A DNA stretch of 37,828 bases from Acidimicrobiia bacterium (GCA_018003035.1 JAGNEX010000009.1:40042-77869), one strand, 5' to 3'; numbered from the stretch's first letter, positions 1 through 7,996 are shown. Translations and numbers: made by a program. The notes: generated from the letters alone by a model not told the origin.

Positions 1-702
1 GACCGGACGGTCGGAGTGCTCGGGGTATCTGACAACCTAGAGATGCGTCTGCATCGAGTGCACTCCACCATGACTCCCTCGGAGTTCCGGTTCAGCCAGG
101 CGATATGGACGCTGGCGGCGGGGGTCGGCGCCGTTGTCCTTTTCGTCGTGGTCCGCCCTCCAGTACCGCTCGTTGTTCTGGGCATTGTCGCGGCTATGGC
201 ACTGGCCTTCCTGTGGAGGGAGCAGCAGCTCCTGAGTCGGTGCGATCGCTGGCAGCGCCGGGTTTTCTTGGAGCTTCCTGTCGTGGCCGAACAGTTGGCG
301 ATGTTGACCAGCGCCGGCTATTCCCTCGGCGGCGCTCTGAGTCGAGTGGGTGAACGCGGCGACGGCGCTGTGTCACAGGATTTGGCGCGGGTCATGCGGT
401 GGGTTGGTCGTGGGTCGACGTACGGAGAAGCCCTTCGGGAGTGGCAGACGATCGCAGCGCTACCGGAAGTGGACCGGCTTGTCGCCGTCTTGGTGCTCAA
501 CGAGGACGGAGCAGAACTGAGCGCGTTGATCTCGGAGGAAGCTCGTTCAACGAGGCGAGCGGTGCATCGCGAACTGTTAGCGAGCATGGAAAAGCGGTCC
601 CAGCAGGTTTGGATCCCCGTGACGGTTGCGACCCTTGTGCCGGGTGCGATCTTTGTCGCCGTGCCGTTCTTGCAGGCTCTTCAGTTCTTCAGCGGCAGCT
701 GA
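1..702 (+). CDS. TadC/GspF-like pilus assembly inner-membrane protein (5' partial)
   Basis: This is a type II secretion F-domain protein of the Tad (tight adherence) pilus family, the inner-membrane platform that works with the TadA ATPase to polymerise Flp pilin. A hydrophobic segment at about residues 37-66, a cytoplasmic helical F domain (around ELPVVAEQLAMLTSAGYSL and later LNEDGAELSALI) and a C-terminal membrane helix near VPGAIFVAVPFLQAL are visible. The frame is open from base 1 and the first start codon, a GTG at 16, would give only 228 residues against the usual 280-310, so the true start probably lies upstream of the window. Downstream genes on the same strand are pseudopilins, which agrees with a tad cluster. 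The TadA/TadB genes expected nearby would lie upstream. TadB and TadC cannot be told apart with certainty from this fragment. Confidence 0.85.
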   Translation, partial: DRTVGVLGVSDNLEMRLHRVHSTMTPSEFRFSQAIWTLAAGVGAVVLFVVVRPPVPLVVLGIVAAMALAFLWREQQLLSRCDRWQRRVFLELPVVAEQLAMLTSAGYSLGGALSRVGERGDGAVSQDLARVMRWVGRGSTYGEALREWQTIAALPEVDRLVAVLVLNEDGAELSALISEEARSTRRAVHRELLASMEKRSQQVWIPVTVATLVPGAIFVAVPFLQALQFFSGS

Positions 703-710
703 GCCACGAT

Positions 711-738
711 TTGAGCGGGCGCAAAGCCAATCTATAGG
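711..738 (+). promoter_or_regulatory. Putative promoter of the Flp pilin / pseudopilin genes
   Basis: TTGAGC at 711-716 and TATAGG at 733-738 are spaced by 16 bases and lie in a locally AT-rich stretch (about 720-785) that contrasts with the high-GC surroundings. They sit about 200 bases upstream of the pilin gene, leaving a long leader. This is a consensus match by eye only. Confidence 0.4.
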
Positions 739-940
739 TTATAAAGGCAATAAAAAGATAGGGCAATGCTCAAAAGTAATTGAAAACGGCCGACGGGTGA
801 TCGCTTTGTTCGGGAGGCGGACCGCGTCCAGTAGGGGTCTGATCTCGCGCTGAACGCTGGACCTTCGGGGGCTCTCAAACTCTCGGAACCTTCCACGCAA
901 CGCGATGACCGAAGGCAAATCACAGCAAAGGGTGGAACTA

Positions 941-1159
941 ATGGAACTTTTGATCGGGTTGTACGTGAACGCCGACGTTGCACGCCGTTCCCTGGTGGAG
1001 CGGATCGCGAAGGACGAGCAGGGGGAGGGTGTCGTTTCGGCAGCGATCGCGGTTCTGATCTTCGCCTTTCTCGGCGCCGCCATGTGGGTTGCTTTTAGCG
1101 GCATCTTTGACGGCGCTGCCGACCGCACCCAGGAACAGATCAACCAGATCGGTTCGTAG
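941..1159 (+). CDS. Small Flp-type pilin-like protein
   Basis: This 72-residue protein has a short charged N-terminal leader, the processing-site-like segment DEQGEGVVSA and one hydrophobic helix (AAIAVLIFAFLGAAMWVAF), followed by a short polar tail. That is the layout of Flp/Tad pilins, which are cut by a TadV-type prepilin peptidase and assembled into a thin pilus. The start at 941 is chosen because AAAGGG lies just upstream; an in-frame ATG at 905 has no ribosome site. The typical Flp motif with a conserved Glu-Tyr pair is not clear, so it may be a divergent pilin or minor pilin. The next gene begins at the base after its stop codon, so the cluster is probably one transcript. Confidence 0.7.
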   Translation: MELLIGLYVNADVARRSLVERIAKDEQGEGVVSAAIAVLIFAFLGAAMWVAFSGIFDGAADRTQEQINQIGS

Positions 1160-1582
1160 GTGAATCGACCCCCGCGGGTTTTCACATCGTTTCGAGATGA
1201 AGCGGGCACCGGGATGGTGCCCGCTCTCGGCAGCGTGGCAATCCTGTTGACCTGCCTGTTCTTCGTGCTTCAGTTGATCGGCAACCTCTACGTCCATTCG
1301 CTGCTCAGTTCGGCAGGCGCGGACGCTGTCGAGGAAGTTGCTCGTAGGCCAGAGAACATCGATGGGGCAATTACCGATGCCGACCAGGATCTGAGGGCGG
1401 TTCTTGGCGCTGGCGCAGAGACGTCGACCCAGTGGCGGATCGTCGATCGTCAAGGGGTGGAGGTCGTCGAACTGGAGATTTCCCGGCCGTCCCCCTTGCG
1501 GCTCTTCGGTAACGCCTCTGAGTCGATGCCGTTTTCTACGGTTCACCGGACGTTGAGTGCCCCGCTTGAGGTGGCTTCGTGA
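1160..1582 (+). CDS. TadE-like pseudopilin
   Basis: This 140-residue protein has an N-terminal hydrophobic helix preceded by a short basic segment with GTGMVPALGSVAIL, then a roughly 100-residue extracytoplasmic domain. This is the architecture of TadE-family pseudopilins, minor subunits of the Tad pilus. The GTG start directly follows the stop codon of the pilin gene, and the 3' end overlaps the next gene by four bases (GTGA), so expression is coupled. Sequence conservation in this family is low; the assignment rests on layout and neighbours. Confidence 0.65.
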   Translation: MNRPPRVFTSFRDEAGTGMVPALGSVAILLTCLFFVLQLIGNLYVHSLLSSAGADAVEEVARRPENIDGAITDADQDLRAVLGAGAETSTQWRIVDRQGVEVVELEISRPSPLRLFGNASESMPFSTVHRTLSAPLEVAS

Positions 1583-2070
1583 GCCGCGGGTGGTCACCGC
1601 GTTGGTCGAAGGCGAGAACTGCGCTGCCTCACCGTTCATTGTCGGGTGAATGCGGCGCTGCTGGGGTCGAGGTGATGGTGAGTGCGCTCATGCTTACCTT
1701 TGTGTGCGCGCTGCTGGCTGCAACGTCGTGGGGTGTGATCGACGCCAAGCTCGTAGCTGGGCGCGCTGCCACCGCCGGCGCTCGCGCCGCCGTGTTCAAC
1801 GACGCTGGCCGCCAACATGCGGCGGCGGTGGACGCTGTCGCGACGGTGCTTGAGGACGCTGGCCGAACAGGCGACCCGACGGTCGACGTGTCCCAGGTCG
1901 GGGATCAAAGGTGTGGAACCATCGAAGTCGCCGTGGCCTACGACACGGGGCTTGTCCGCCTACCGTTTCTCGGCAAAGCCATCGGCAACATCACGGTGCG
2001 AGCCGCGCACGAGGAACTCGCCGATCCCTACCGAGACGGGCCGAGGGGCGTGAGTCAATGCGGGGGTTAG
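1579..2070 (+). CDS. TadE-like pseudopilin
   Basis: This 163-residue protein has a short N-terminal cytoplasmic segment with the TadE-like sequence GAAGVEVMVSALML, in which the Gly-Val-Glu pattern resembles the G-x-x-x-V-E-F signature of TadE proteins. One membrane helix follows, then a soluble domain containing a pair of cysteines (one in QRCGTIEV and one near the C-terminus in SQCGG) that could form a disulfide outside the cell. It starts at a GTG overlapping the previous stop (GTGA) and overlaps the next gene by 13 bases. It is probably a minor Tad pilin with its neighbours. Confidence 0.7.
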   Translation: MSRGWSPRWSKARTALPHRSLSGECGAAGVEVMVSALMLTFVCALLAATSWGVIDAKLVAGRAATAGARAAVFNDAGRQHAAAVDAVATVLEDAGRTGDPTVDVSQVGDQRCGTIEVAVAYDTGLVRLPFLGKAIGNITVRAAHEELADPYRDGPRGVSQCGG

Positions 2071-2582
2071 TTGGTCCCACTGGCGGACTCGAACAGGCCG
2101 GTCAGGAAAGCCGGTATGGCGGCGCGGCTGGCAGGCTCCGGGCCCTCAACTTACGGGAAGAGTCTGGCAGCGCGTTGGCGCTACTGCCTGCGTTTGCCCT
2201 GGTGGTGATCCTCGCCCTCGGGTTCGTTGTCGACGGAGCTTCAGCGTTTCTGGCGCAACGAGAGTTGGTGTCAAAGGTCTCGGGGATTGCGAGCGACGCT
2301 GCTGAGCTTGCGTTCGAGGTCGACCATTTCCACCAGACCGGCGAAGTGCGAATCGATGGAATCCGAGCAGAAGCGGAAGTTCGGCGGATGACGTCTCAGC
2401 TCAGTCTTCGAAACGTGGACAATCTCGAAATCCGAGACGTTCGGATCGAGGGGGAGTCGGTCCTCGTCACGGTGGAGGGGGATGTCGATCTCATCTTTGC
2501 CCCAGCGATGCCCTTCCTCGCTGAGTCGGCGCACTTGACGGTCGACGTGCGTTCCAGCGTCGAAACCGCAGAGCTCCAATAG
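2058..2582 (+). CDS. TadG-like / Rv3660c-type pseudopilin
   Basis: This 174-residue protein has an N-terminal segment ending in REESGSALALLPAF, a hydrophobic helix (LALLPAFALVVILALGFVVDGASAF) and then a soluble domain. The pattern of a short leader, a Gly-Ser-Ala turn and a helix at residues 35-60 matches the TadG-like N-terminal family found at the end of actinobacterial tad clusters. The ATG at 2058 overlaps the previous gene, which is usual in this cluster; a much longer reading frame (from 1911) lies inside the preceding gene and was rejected. It is the last gene of the tad cluster here. Confidence 0.65.
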   Translation: MRGLVGPTGGLEQAGQESRYGGAAGRLRALNLREESGSALALLPAFALVVILALGFVVDGASAFLAQRELVSKVSGIASDAAELAFEVDHFHQTGEVRIDGIRAEAEVRRMTSQLSLRNVDNLEIRDVRIEGESVLVTVEGDVDLIFAPAMPFLAESAHLTVDVRSSVETAELQ

Positions 2583-2641
2583 GTATCGGTTTAAAAGATC
2601 GTTAACATTCCAACAAACGCATATTCTTGTTTACCTTTTGC

Positions 2642-2671
2642 TTGTAGTGGTTAGCGGGTGCTTGCTATGGT
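2642..2671 (+). promoter_or_regulatory. Putative promoter of the Lys/Ala-tailed protein gene
   Basis: TTGTAG (2642-2647) and TATGGT (2666-2671) are separated by 18 bases. The seven-base word GGTTAGC occurs at 2649-2655 and again at 2669-2675, one copy inside the spacer and one over the -10 region, so it could be a tandem activator or repressor site. The match was made by eye. Confidence 0.45.
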
Positions 2672-2688
2672 TAGCACTAAGCGATCGG

Positions 2689-2702
2689 GGGGATACATCC
2701 CC
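2689..2702. promoter_or_regulatory. Perfect inverted repeat in the leader (GGGGAT-AC-ATCCCC)
   Basis: A perfect 6-2-6 inverted repeat lies about 18 bases downstream of the proposed -10 box and about 33 bases upstream of the start codon. It could be an operator or a small leader hairpin near the 5' end of the mRNA that stabilises the transcript. Function is inferred only. Confidence 0.4.
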
Positions 2703-2734
2703 ACTTGCTAGATCCCTCCAAAGGAGCACCAAAA

Positions 2735-3181
2735 ATGACCGCAGTTTCAGACGCCGTAAAGTCCGCACAAGCGCAACTCGACACCTTGCTTGAACAAGTT
2801 CCGGCACCGGTTGCCGAGCAAGTCACCAAAGTTGTGGAATCCGTTCAGCACGCCATCGCCTACGCGGGTGAGCACCTCCCGGTTGATGACCTCGACCTCT
2901 CCAGCATTGTCACGAGCGTTCAGAACGCTGTGGCTTCCTTCGAGGTTCCCTCCCAGCTCAGCTTCGTCGTCGACTACTACGACGAGCAGCGCCCCAACAT
3001 CAACAAGGTTCTCGCCGTCATTCCAGGCGTCACCTTGACCGCTCCCGAGATCAAGAAGGCCGGAGCGAGCACGAAGAAGGCAACCGCCAAGAAGGCACCG
3101 GCTCCTCGTGCAAAGACCGCTGCTGCCAAGGCCCCGGCCAAGAAGGCTCCCGCCAAGAAGGCTGCCGCTAAAACCGCATAA
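2735..3181 (+). CDS. Lys/Ala-tailed protein, HBHA- or histone-H1-like layout
   Basis: This 148-residue protein has an alpha-helical N-terminal part of about 108 residues and a basic C-terminal tail of about 40 residues made of AKKA/PAKK repeats. The same arrangement is seen in mycobacterial heparin-binding haemagglutinin (HBHA) and in bacterial histone-H1-like proteins, whose tails bind sulfated sugars or DNA. The start at 2735 is set by a very strong AAAGGAG site eight bases upstream; an upstream in-frame TTG at 2705 is ignored. A clear promoter, an excellent ribosome site and a strong terminator point to a highly expressed single gene. No function can be proved; DNA compaction, surface binding or a granule-associated role are all possible. 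Confidence 0.75.
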   Translation: MTAVSDAVKSAQAQLDTLLEQVPAPVAEQVTKVVESVQHAIAYAGEHLPVDDLDLSSIVTSVQNAVASFEVPSQLSFVVDYYDEQRPNINKVLAVIPGVTLTAPEIKKAGASTKKATAKKAPAPRAKTAAAKAPAKKAPAKKAAAKTA

Positions 3182-3206
3182 TCTTTCCCCCAACGAGGAT
3201 TGATGC

Positions 3207-3243
3207 GCGAAAAGCGAGGCCCTGCAAGGCCTCGCTTTTTCGC
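3207..3243 (+). terminator. Rho-independent terminator
   Basis: GCGAAAAGCGAGGCC (3207-3221) pairs with GGCCTCGCTTTTTCGC (3228-3243) around a six-base loop, with one unpaired T and a T-run inside the right arm. It lies 25 bases after the stop codon of the Lys/Ala-tailed protein gene. The A/T runs on both sides of the core stem would let it act in both directions. Confidence 0.85.
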
Positions 3244-3538
3244 GTTTCAACGTGGGAATAGGGCAACGCCCTTCGTCCGGGCTCCCTGGTCCTAACTGCC
3301 CGCCCTGGTGGGAATCACAGCTCTACCCGCCACGAAGCCAGCCCGCACACGACCCAAGCCTCGCCCACCGGGGAAATGGGCCAGCGGGCGCGAGGCGGGA
3401 GATGGGACGGGCAGCCCGGGGGCGAGCGTTCGTTGCAGCTTTGGAACGATGCGACCCCCGTCGACGGGAGGCAGGGGCGCCACAGGACGCTTCCGGCTGA
3501 GCTCCAAGCGAACGGTCGTCCGCAGGGAGCAGCTCTTG
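3244..3538. other. Intergenic stretch with no supported gene
   Basis: This stretch lies between the terminator and the stop codon of the VanW-type gene. It is GC-rich. Open frames exist on both strands but none has a ribosome site or a recognisable product, and they look like chance frames. It may hold the 3' untranslated region of the VanW-type gene. Confidence 0.5.
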
Positions 3539-5647
3539 CTAACCCGCTGGCGGAACGTCGGCGGGCGGCGGGGCCGGTCCGACTGTCGTTGGCGGTAGCG
3601 GAGCTGGCGGAGCGGTTTCGGGCGGCGCCGTCTCAGGCGCGGCGGGGGCCGGCGGTGCTGGGGGTTGCCCGATCGCCGGTGTGGCCGGAGGAGCGGGCGG
3701 TGGCGGAGGACTCGCAACAGAGGCCGGGTTCACGCGGATGACGGTGAATTCAGACCGATACGTCGTGGCGATGCGCATGGTCTCGTCTGGCCGACCACCA
3801 CCCCACACGATCGTCCTAAACACCTCGACCTTTTCGCCCGGTTTCCCAGTCGTTTCGACCACCTGATCGCCTGGCGCGACATTCGGATCGGGCTCGTACT
3901 TGTACCGCGGCGCAAGGTACTCAAGCGTCTTCGGCTCGGAAGCGTGGACCGCTTCGAAAGCCTTGCGACCCAACAGCGTTACCGTGATGCTGTCACCTGT
4001 GTAGGACGTCTTGACGATGACTGGCCCGCCCGACGTGTTGGTCCAACGCAGGTCCGGTTTGGTCCATGACACCGTCGCCTCTCGGCCCTTGGGATAGCGC
4101 GGGATCCAGTACGAGTGTGCCTGCCACTCGTCGAGCTGCATTGCCCCAAAGAACGCGGCGTTGAACATCGTTGTTGCGAATTGGCTGACGCCCCCGCCGA
4201 TGTCGTCGGTGAACTCGCCTTGATAGATCACGCCAGCTTCAACAAACCCTCGTTCGACGGTTCGTTGGCCGGCGATGGCGTTGAGAGAAAACTGCTCGCC
4301 GGGCATGACGATCGCTCCGTCGACCAGATCCGCAATCCGATGGATGTTGGTGACCCGCGCCTGACCGGCCGGGTGGTTGGTGGTAAACGTCGAGATCACC
4401 TGTGCGTCACCGATGATGCGTTTTTGCTCTTCGGCCCATTCGATGCCACGCTCGGGTTTCAGCACCTCGGTCGGAATCTCGATCAGTCGCTCGCCCGATC
4501 CGATCTTGTCGACGACGCCCGAAAGGTCGAGGGAAAGCCCGTCTTCTGGGGGAACGACAACCGGCGTCGCTCCATCGAATCGAAGCCTCGCGTCGACCGG
4601 ATCTTTGGCAAGGCCGCCGACCGACTCGTCCAACGCTTTTGTGAGCGCTTCCTTGTTGACCGAGTAGCCGGGGTCTGGCAGTTCGGTGGTCACGTTGATC
4701 GCCGCAGCGAGTTGTTCTCTGGTGATCTCCCGGGACTCTTCGCCGATCTTGAGCGTGACGGGTTCGGCTAGAAACGCATCGATCTCGCTTGCAGCTGTGC
4801 GCAGCGGCGTGAGGTCGGCGGCGCCTCGGGTCACCTCGACGTTGACGGGACCGTCCAGCCACGTGGCGTTGTCGAGCGTGCGGCGGACATCGGCTCGCAG
4901 CGCGGTCACGTCGACCAGTAGCGCAGCTTCCCCTTCGTCGACGCGAACGGTCGTCCCCTCCACGATGAGTTGAGGCTCCCGCGCTCCTGAGTTCAGTTCA
5001 TCGACCCACGCGTCGAGTTCGGCGTCGAGCGCCGCCTCGTCGTAGGCGATAACCGGCTTGAACGACTCGGAGTTTTCAAGGGTGTCGATACTCGAATAGG
5101 TCGCCTCACGATCGAGCCGAAGACCGATCTTTGAGGGATCAAGCCGCAGGTCAGATTCGCTGGACGTGATGATTACCGGCTCTGCCGCTACGAGGTCGGC
5201 CAGCGTTTGAATCGCTGCCGCGGATTCTTCGGGCGGGCCACCGGGAATCTCTATCCCAGCAAAGACGACGTCGGGCCTCGTCGGGCCACTGTCAGCGGAT
5301 CTCCACCACACGAATGCAACGACGGCGAGAACGGCGACGAGGCCGATTGCTCCACCGAAGAGCATGACTCGCCGGCGGTCTTCTGCCGGGTCGCGTGGCG
5401 TGCCGGAGTCAAATGTCGCTGGTGGCCCATCGGGACGGTTGGGGCGCGGGCGGGAGTTGCCTGCCGCAGACCGCCGTGCTTGGCGTGATTGCGGTTCTGG
5501 CGGCTGAGGTCGCCGCTCGCGACGCGAAGAACGTTCGGAAGGTTCGTATCGAGATTCCGGAGAGACACCGGTTCCCGATCGACGACGAGCCTGAGGGCGG
5601 CGACCCTCCGATTCTGGGCGTGACACGGGGGGTGATCCTATCGGCAA
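3539..5647 (-). CDS. VanW-family wall-associated membrane protein
   Basis: This 702-residue protein has an unusual 90-residue Arg/Pro/Ser-rich cytoplasmic tail, one membrane helix at residues 94-115, two repeated alpha/beta domains of the peptidoglycan-binding type that precede VanW domains (about 125-275 and 285-400), and a VanW domain at about 415-550 with the conserved pattern TNIHRIADL, PGEQFSLN, GGGVSQ and TMFNA. A beta-rich segment follows at 575-640. The last 60 residues are almost only Pro, Ala and Thr and would span the wall. VanW proteins occur near glycopeptide-resistance and wall genes, but their activity is unknown. It stands alone, divergent from the mca gene. The family call is firm; the biochemical role is not known. 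Confidence 0.9.
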   Translation of the reverse strand: MPIGSPPVSRPESEGRRPQARRRSGTGVSPESRYEPSERSSRRERRPQPPEPQSRQARRSAAGNSRPRPNRPDGPPATFDSGTPRDPAEDRRRVMLFGGAIGLVAVLAVVAFVWWRSADSGPTRPDVVFAGIEIPGGPPEESAAAIQTLADLVAAEPVIITSSESDLRLDPSKIGLRLDREATYSSIDTLENSESFKPVIAYDEAALDAELDAWVDELNSGAREPQLIVEGTTVRVDEGEAALLVDVTALRADVRRTLDNATWLDGPVNVEVTRGAADLTPLRTAASEIDAFLAEPVTLKIGEESREITREQLAAAINVTTELPDPGYSVNKEALTKALDESVGGLAKDPVDARLRFDGATPVVVPPEDGLSLDLSGVVDKIGSGERLIEIPTEVLKPERGIEWAEEQKRIIGDAQVISTFTTNHPAGQARVTNIHRIADLVDGAIVMPGEQFSLNAIAGQRTVERGFVEAGVIYQGEFTDDIGGGVSQFATTMFNAAFFGAMQLDEWQAHSYWIPRYPKGREATVSWTKPDLRWTNTSGGPVIVKTSYTGDSITVTLLGRKAFEAVHASEPKTLEYLAPRYKYEPDPNVAPGDQVVETTGKPGEKVEVFRTIVWGGGRPDETMRIATTYRSEFTVIRVNPASVASPPPPPAPPATPAIGQPPAPPAPAAPETAPPETAPPAPLPPTTVGPAPPPADVPPAG

Positions 5648-5708
5648 ATGTTCATTGCCAAGGACCCTGCGCTAGCCCAAAGCTTCGTTGTGATCTCAAT
5701 TGCATACG

Positions 5709-5742
5709 TTGGCCGCCGTCGTCACCCAGTACATTCGTTCCG
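5709..5742 (+). promoter_or_regulatory. Putative promoter giving a leaderless mca transcript
   Basis: TACATT at 5730-5735 is a fair -10 box, ending six bases before the GTG at 5742, so transcription would begin at or very near the start codon. TTGGCC at 5709-5714 is a weak -35 candidate with a 15-base spacer. There is no ribosome site before the GTG, which fits leaderless translation, a common mode in actinobacteria. Confidence 0.4.
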
Positions 5743-6761
5743 TGCGAGCAACGATAATGACGGTTCACGCTCACCCCGACGACGAAGCTTCGAAGGGCTC
5801 AGGGACTATTGCTAAATACGCCCATCGGGGTGCTCGCGCGGTCCTGGTCACCTGTACAGGAGGCGAAGCGGGCGACGTCATCAACCCCGCCGTGGCGGAT
5901 CAGGTCGCCGAACGCGGCATGGCGGCTGTCCGAGAAGAAGAACTCGAGAAGTCCTGTCGCGCTCTTGGCTATGAGAGCCTTCACATGTTGGGGTATCACG
6001 ACTCGGGAATGCCGGGCACTGACGTCAACGAGCGTCCGGACAACTTTGCCAACGCAGATCTCAACGAGGCGACCGAGCGCCTGGTGCGGATCATCCGCGC
6101 TGAGCGGCCTCAAGTTCTCGTGACTTACTCAGACCGCCACGACTTCTATCCGCACCCTGATCACATCAAGACTCACGAGGTCTCCGTCGCGGCCGTCGCA
6201 GCGGCCGCCGACCCCGATCGGTACCCGGATTCGGGTGAGCCTCACACCGTTGCCAAGGTGTTCTATGTCGAGTTCTCGATTCAGATGATCTTGCTGCTTC
6301 ACCAGGCGTTCATTGATCGTGGCGAGGAAAGCCCGTTCGCTCCTTTCCTTGAGCGAGTACCAGGACTTTTGGAACTTGCTGTCGAAGGCATTGAAGGGCC
6401 CCCTACCAACGGATTGACCACTCGCGTCGATGTCGGCAGGTTCCTGGCCGAGCGCCGCGGATCGCTGCAGGCGCACCGATCCCAGATCCCCGATGATTCA
6501 TTCTTTTTGACCGTCCCCGACGAGTTGGTCGCCGAGGTCTACCCGTTTGAGGATTACAGCCGGGCCAGCAGCGACGTCGACGTGACCATCGATGAACTCG
6601 GCTGGGAAACCGACCTCTTTTCGGGGCTTGACGGTTTGGTGTGGGAACCGCCGGGAGGTATCGCCGCCCTCTCGGAGTTCTTGGCGCCAGCCGATGGTGG
6701 CGCGCTCGGCCAAGGTGATCCGGACGAGGCATCCGACGAGCTCGCAGGACGGCATTCGTGA
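5742..6761 (+). CDS. mca: Mycothiol S-conjugate amidase (PIG-L/LmbE family)
   Basis: This 339-residue zinc amidase homologue would cleave mycothiol S-conjugates to a mercapturic acid and GlcN-Ins, a cytoplasmic detoxification step. The zinc motif HPDDE is at residues 11-15 and the second motif HPDH at 138-141. Other Mca-like landmarks are CTGGEAGD, the GYHDSGMPG segment, SGEPHTVAKVFY and the late TTRVDVGRF-LxAHxSQI region. The related deacetylase MshB is the main alternative; the length and C-terminal half favour Mca. The GTG at 5742 gives the family-typical N-terminus directly before VHAHPDDE; an upstream frame extension to 5700 has no support. The stop overlaps the next gene by four bases. 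It implies that the organism makes mycothiol. Confidence 0.85.
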   Translation: MRATIMTVHAHPDDEASKGSGTIAKYAHRGARAVLVTCTGGEAGDVINPAVADQVAERGMAAVREEELEKSCRALGYESLHMLGYHDSGMPGTDVNERPDNFANADLNEATERLVRIIRAERPQVLVTYSDRHDFYPHPDHIKTHEVSVAAVAAAADPDRYPDSGEPHTVAKVFYVEFSIQMILLLHQAFIDRGEESPFAPFLERVPGLLELAVEGIEGPPTNGLTTRVDVGRFLAERRGSLQAHRSQIPDDSFFLTVPDELVAEVYPFEDYSRASSDVDVTIDELGWETDLFSGLDGLVWEPPGGIAALSEFLAPADGGALGQGDPDEASDELAGRHS

Positions 6762-7117
6762 CCAACCAGGACATCGCCCCGCTCGAACCTGGTTGGGTAG
6801 CTGTGCTCGATCTCGAGCCGCAGGTCGTCGTAGACGAGCCAGCTGTCATTATTTGCTGGCGGGTAACCGGGGCGCCAGACGGCACCACGCTCGTTCTTGC
6901 CCGTTATGCCGGGGGACGTCGGATTGACGCTCAGGTCGTGCGCGATCCGGGCGACTCGACGGTAACGGTCGAATGCCCGTACGCCATCTTTGTGCAGCTT
7001 GAAAACGGGGCCGATCCGACGCTCGCATTCATGCGCAACGACATGAAACACGACGGGGATCACGCTGTGTTTTTGGTGTGGCTCCGCGAGCGTTCGGCAT
7101 TTCTCGCCTGCCGGTAG
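6758..7117 (+). CDS. Small uncharacterised protein translationally coupled to mca
   Basis: This 119-residue, probably cytoplasmic protein has no membrane helix or signal peptide. It begins with a GTG overlapping the mca stop (GTGA), so it is translated from the same transcript. Its sequence is rich in short beta-strand-like segments (QVVVDEPAVIICWRV, STVTVECPYAIFVQL), suggesting a small beta-sandwich fold. I do not recognise a family. A weak 5-bp hairpin (AGCCC at 7122-7126 with GGGCT at 7136-7140) lies in the short space between it and the convergent deacetylase gene. Confidence 0.7.
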   Translation: MTNQDIAPLEPGWVAVLDLEPQVVVDEPAVIICWRVTGAPDGTTLVLARYAGGRRIDAQVVRDPGDSTVTVECPYAIFVQLENGADPTLAFMRNDMKHDGDHAVFLVWLRERSAFLACR

Positions 7118-7138
7118 CGGCAGCCCGACTGTGATGGG

Positions 7139-7987
7139 CTAGCTGGCCGAGACGGCGGCGCCCCGTTGTAGACGCCGAAGCGCTTCCCATCCGATCGTGA
7201 TCGCACCGACGTCGAGGAGAGCCTTGCGGATTTCCGCGTCGCCGTTGAGCCGCAGGTGATCAGCGACGCGAAATTCCCAGTCGTCGCACGCCGCCCTCAG
7301 TTCGGCAGTATCGAGGCCTGGGTGAAATCTGAGCTCGGTCACACCACCGGGCGCATGCCGAATCAGATCGGCCACTTCAGCGGCGGTTCGTCCGCGGGAC
7401 GTGCGGACAAAGTCGGGAAAGACGAGGTCGGCGGCCTCGGCGATCTGCCGGTACGGGACCCCCTGGCGGGAGATCACATCACGGGATTGCAGCCGGACCG
7501 GCAAACGGAATTCGACTGCGAGCGATAACAACACGTCGAAGAAGTCCGGACGCAGATTGAGCGTGGCCATGTGTGACGTGAGGTGCGTCACATCAAAACC
7601 CCAGTAGATCGCCCGTTCGATCTGAGCACGGCATTCTTTGGCTACCTCGTCCAGATCGGCGTGTTCCCAAATGTCGTCTCGTGTCTTGGGGAAGCCGCCG
7701 ATACCGTCCAGGAGCGAGGGCGAATGTGTGATCGGGCCCCAGCGGAACGTGTCCCATTCGGCGTTGAGGGCAAGGTGCACACCGACGTCCTCGCCTCGAT
7801 ACCTCGCTGCGGCGTCGCGGGCCCATGGACCCGGGACCATCAAGCTTGCCGAGGTAGCAGCACCAAAACTCAAAGCCTGCAGAGTCGCGTCGTTAGCTGA
7901 ACGAGTGGTTCCAAAGTCGTCGCAGCAAAGGATGACGAGGCGAGAATCTGCGTCGTATCCCAGTCGTTCAGCGAGTGTTTCAACCAC
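7139..7987 (-). CDS. ChbG/YdjC-type carbohydrate deacetylase
   Basis: This 282-residue member of the YdjC/ChbG family contains metal-dependent deacetylase motifs: Asp-Asp at 23-24 in CCDDFG, His70 in GVHLAL and the paired His134/His138 in THLTSHM. Family members remove N-acetyl groups from chito-oligosaccharides or from hopanoid and other amino-sugar head groups. The fold is a polysaccharide-deacetylase-like barrel. The substrate cannot be read from the sequence. The GTG start is nine bases after the stop codon of the quinone oxidoreductase gene, so the two form an operon on the minus strand. Confidence 0.8.
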   Translation of the reverse strand: MVETLAERLGYDADSRLVILCCDDFGTTRSANDATLQALSFGAATSASLMVPGPWARDAAARYRGEDVGVHLALNAEWDTFRWGPITHSPSLLDGIGGFPKTRDDIWEHADLDEVAKECRAQIERAIYWGFDVTHLTSHMATLNLRPDFFDVLLSLAVEFRLPVRLQSRDVISRQGVPYRQIAEAADLVFPDFVRTSRGRTAAEVADLIRHAPGGVTELRFHPGLDTAELRAACDDWEFRVADHLRLNGDAEIRKALLDVGAITIGWEALRRLQRGAAVSAS

Positions 7988-7996
7988 ACGGCAATG

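Noticed and set aside
711..785. GCGCAAAGCC in the leader of the pilin gene looks like part of a cyclic-di-GMP (GEMM) riboswitch
   Set aside because: The upstream stem with a GAAA tetraloop and the second conserved stem are missing, so the full aptamer is not present.
1911..2057. Longer N-terminal extension of the TadG-like protein
   Set aside because: It lies wholly within the previous gene in another frame and has no start signal; the ATG at 2058 gives the normal family layout.
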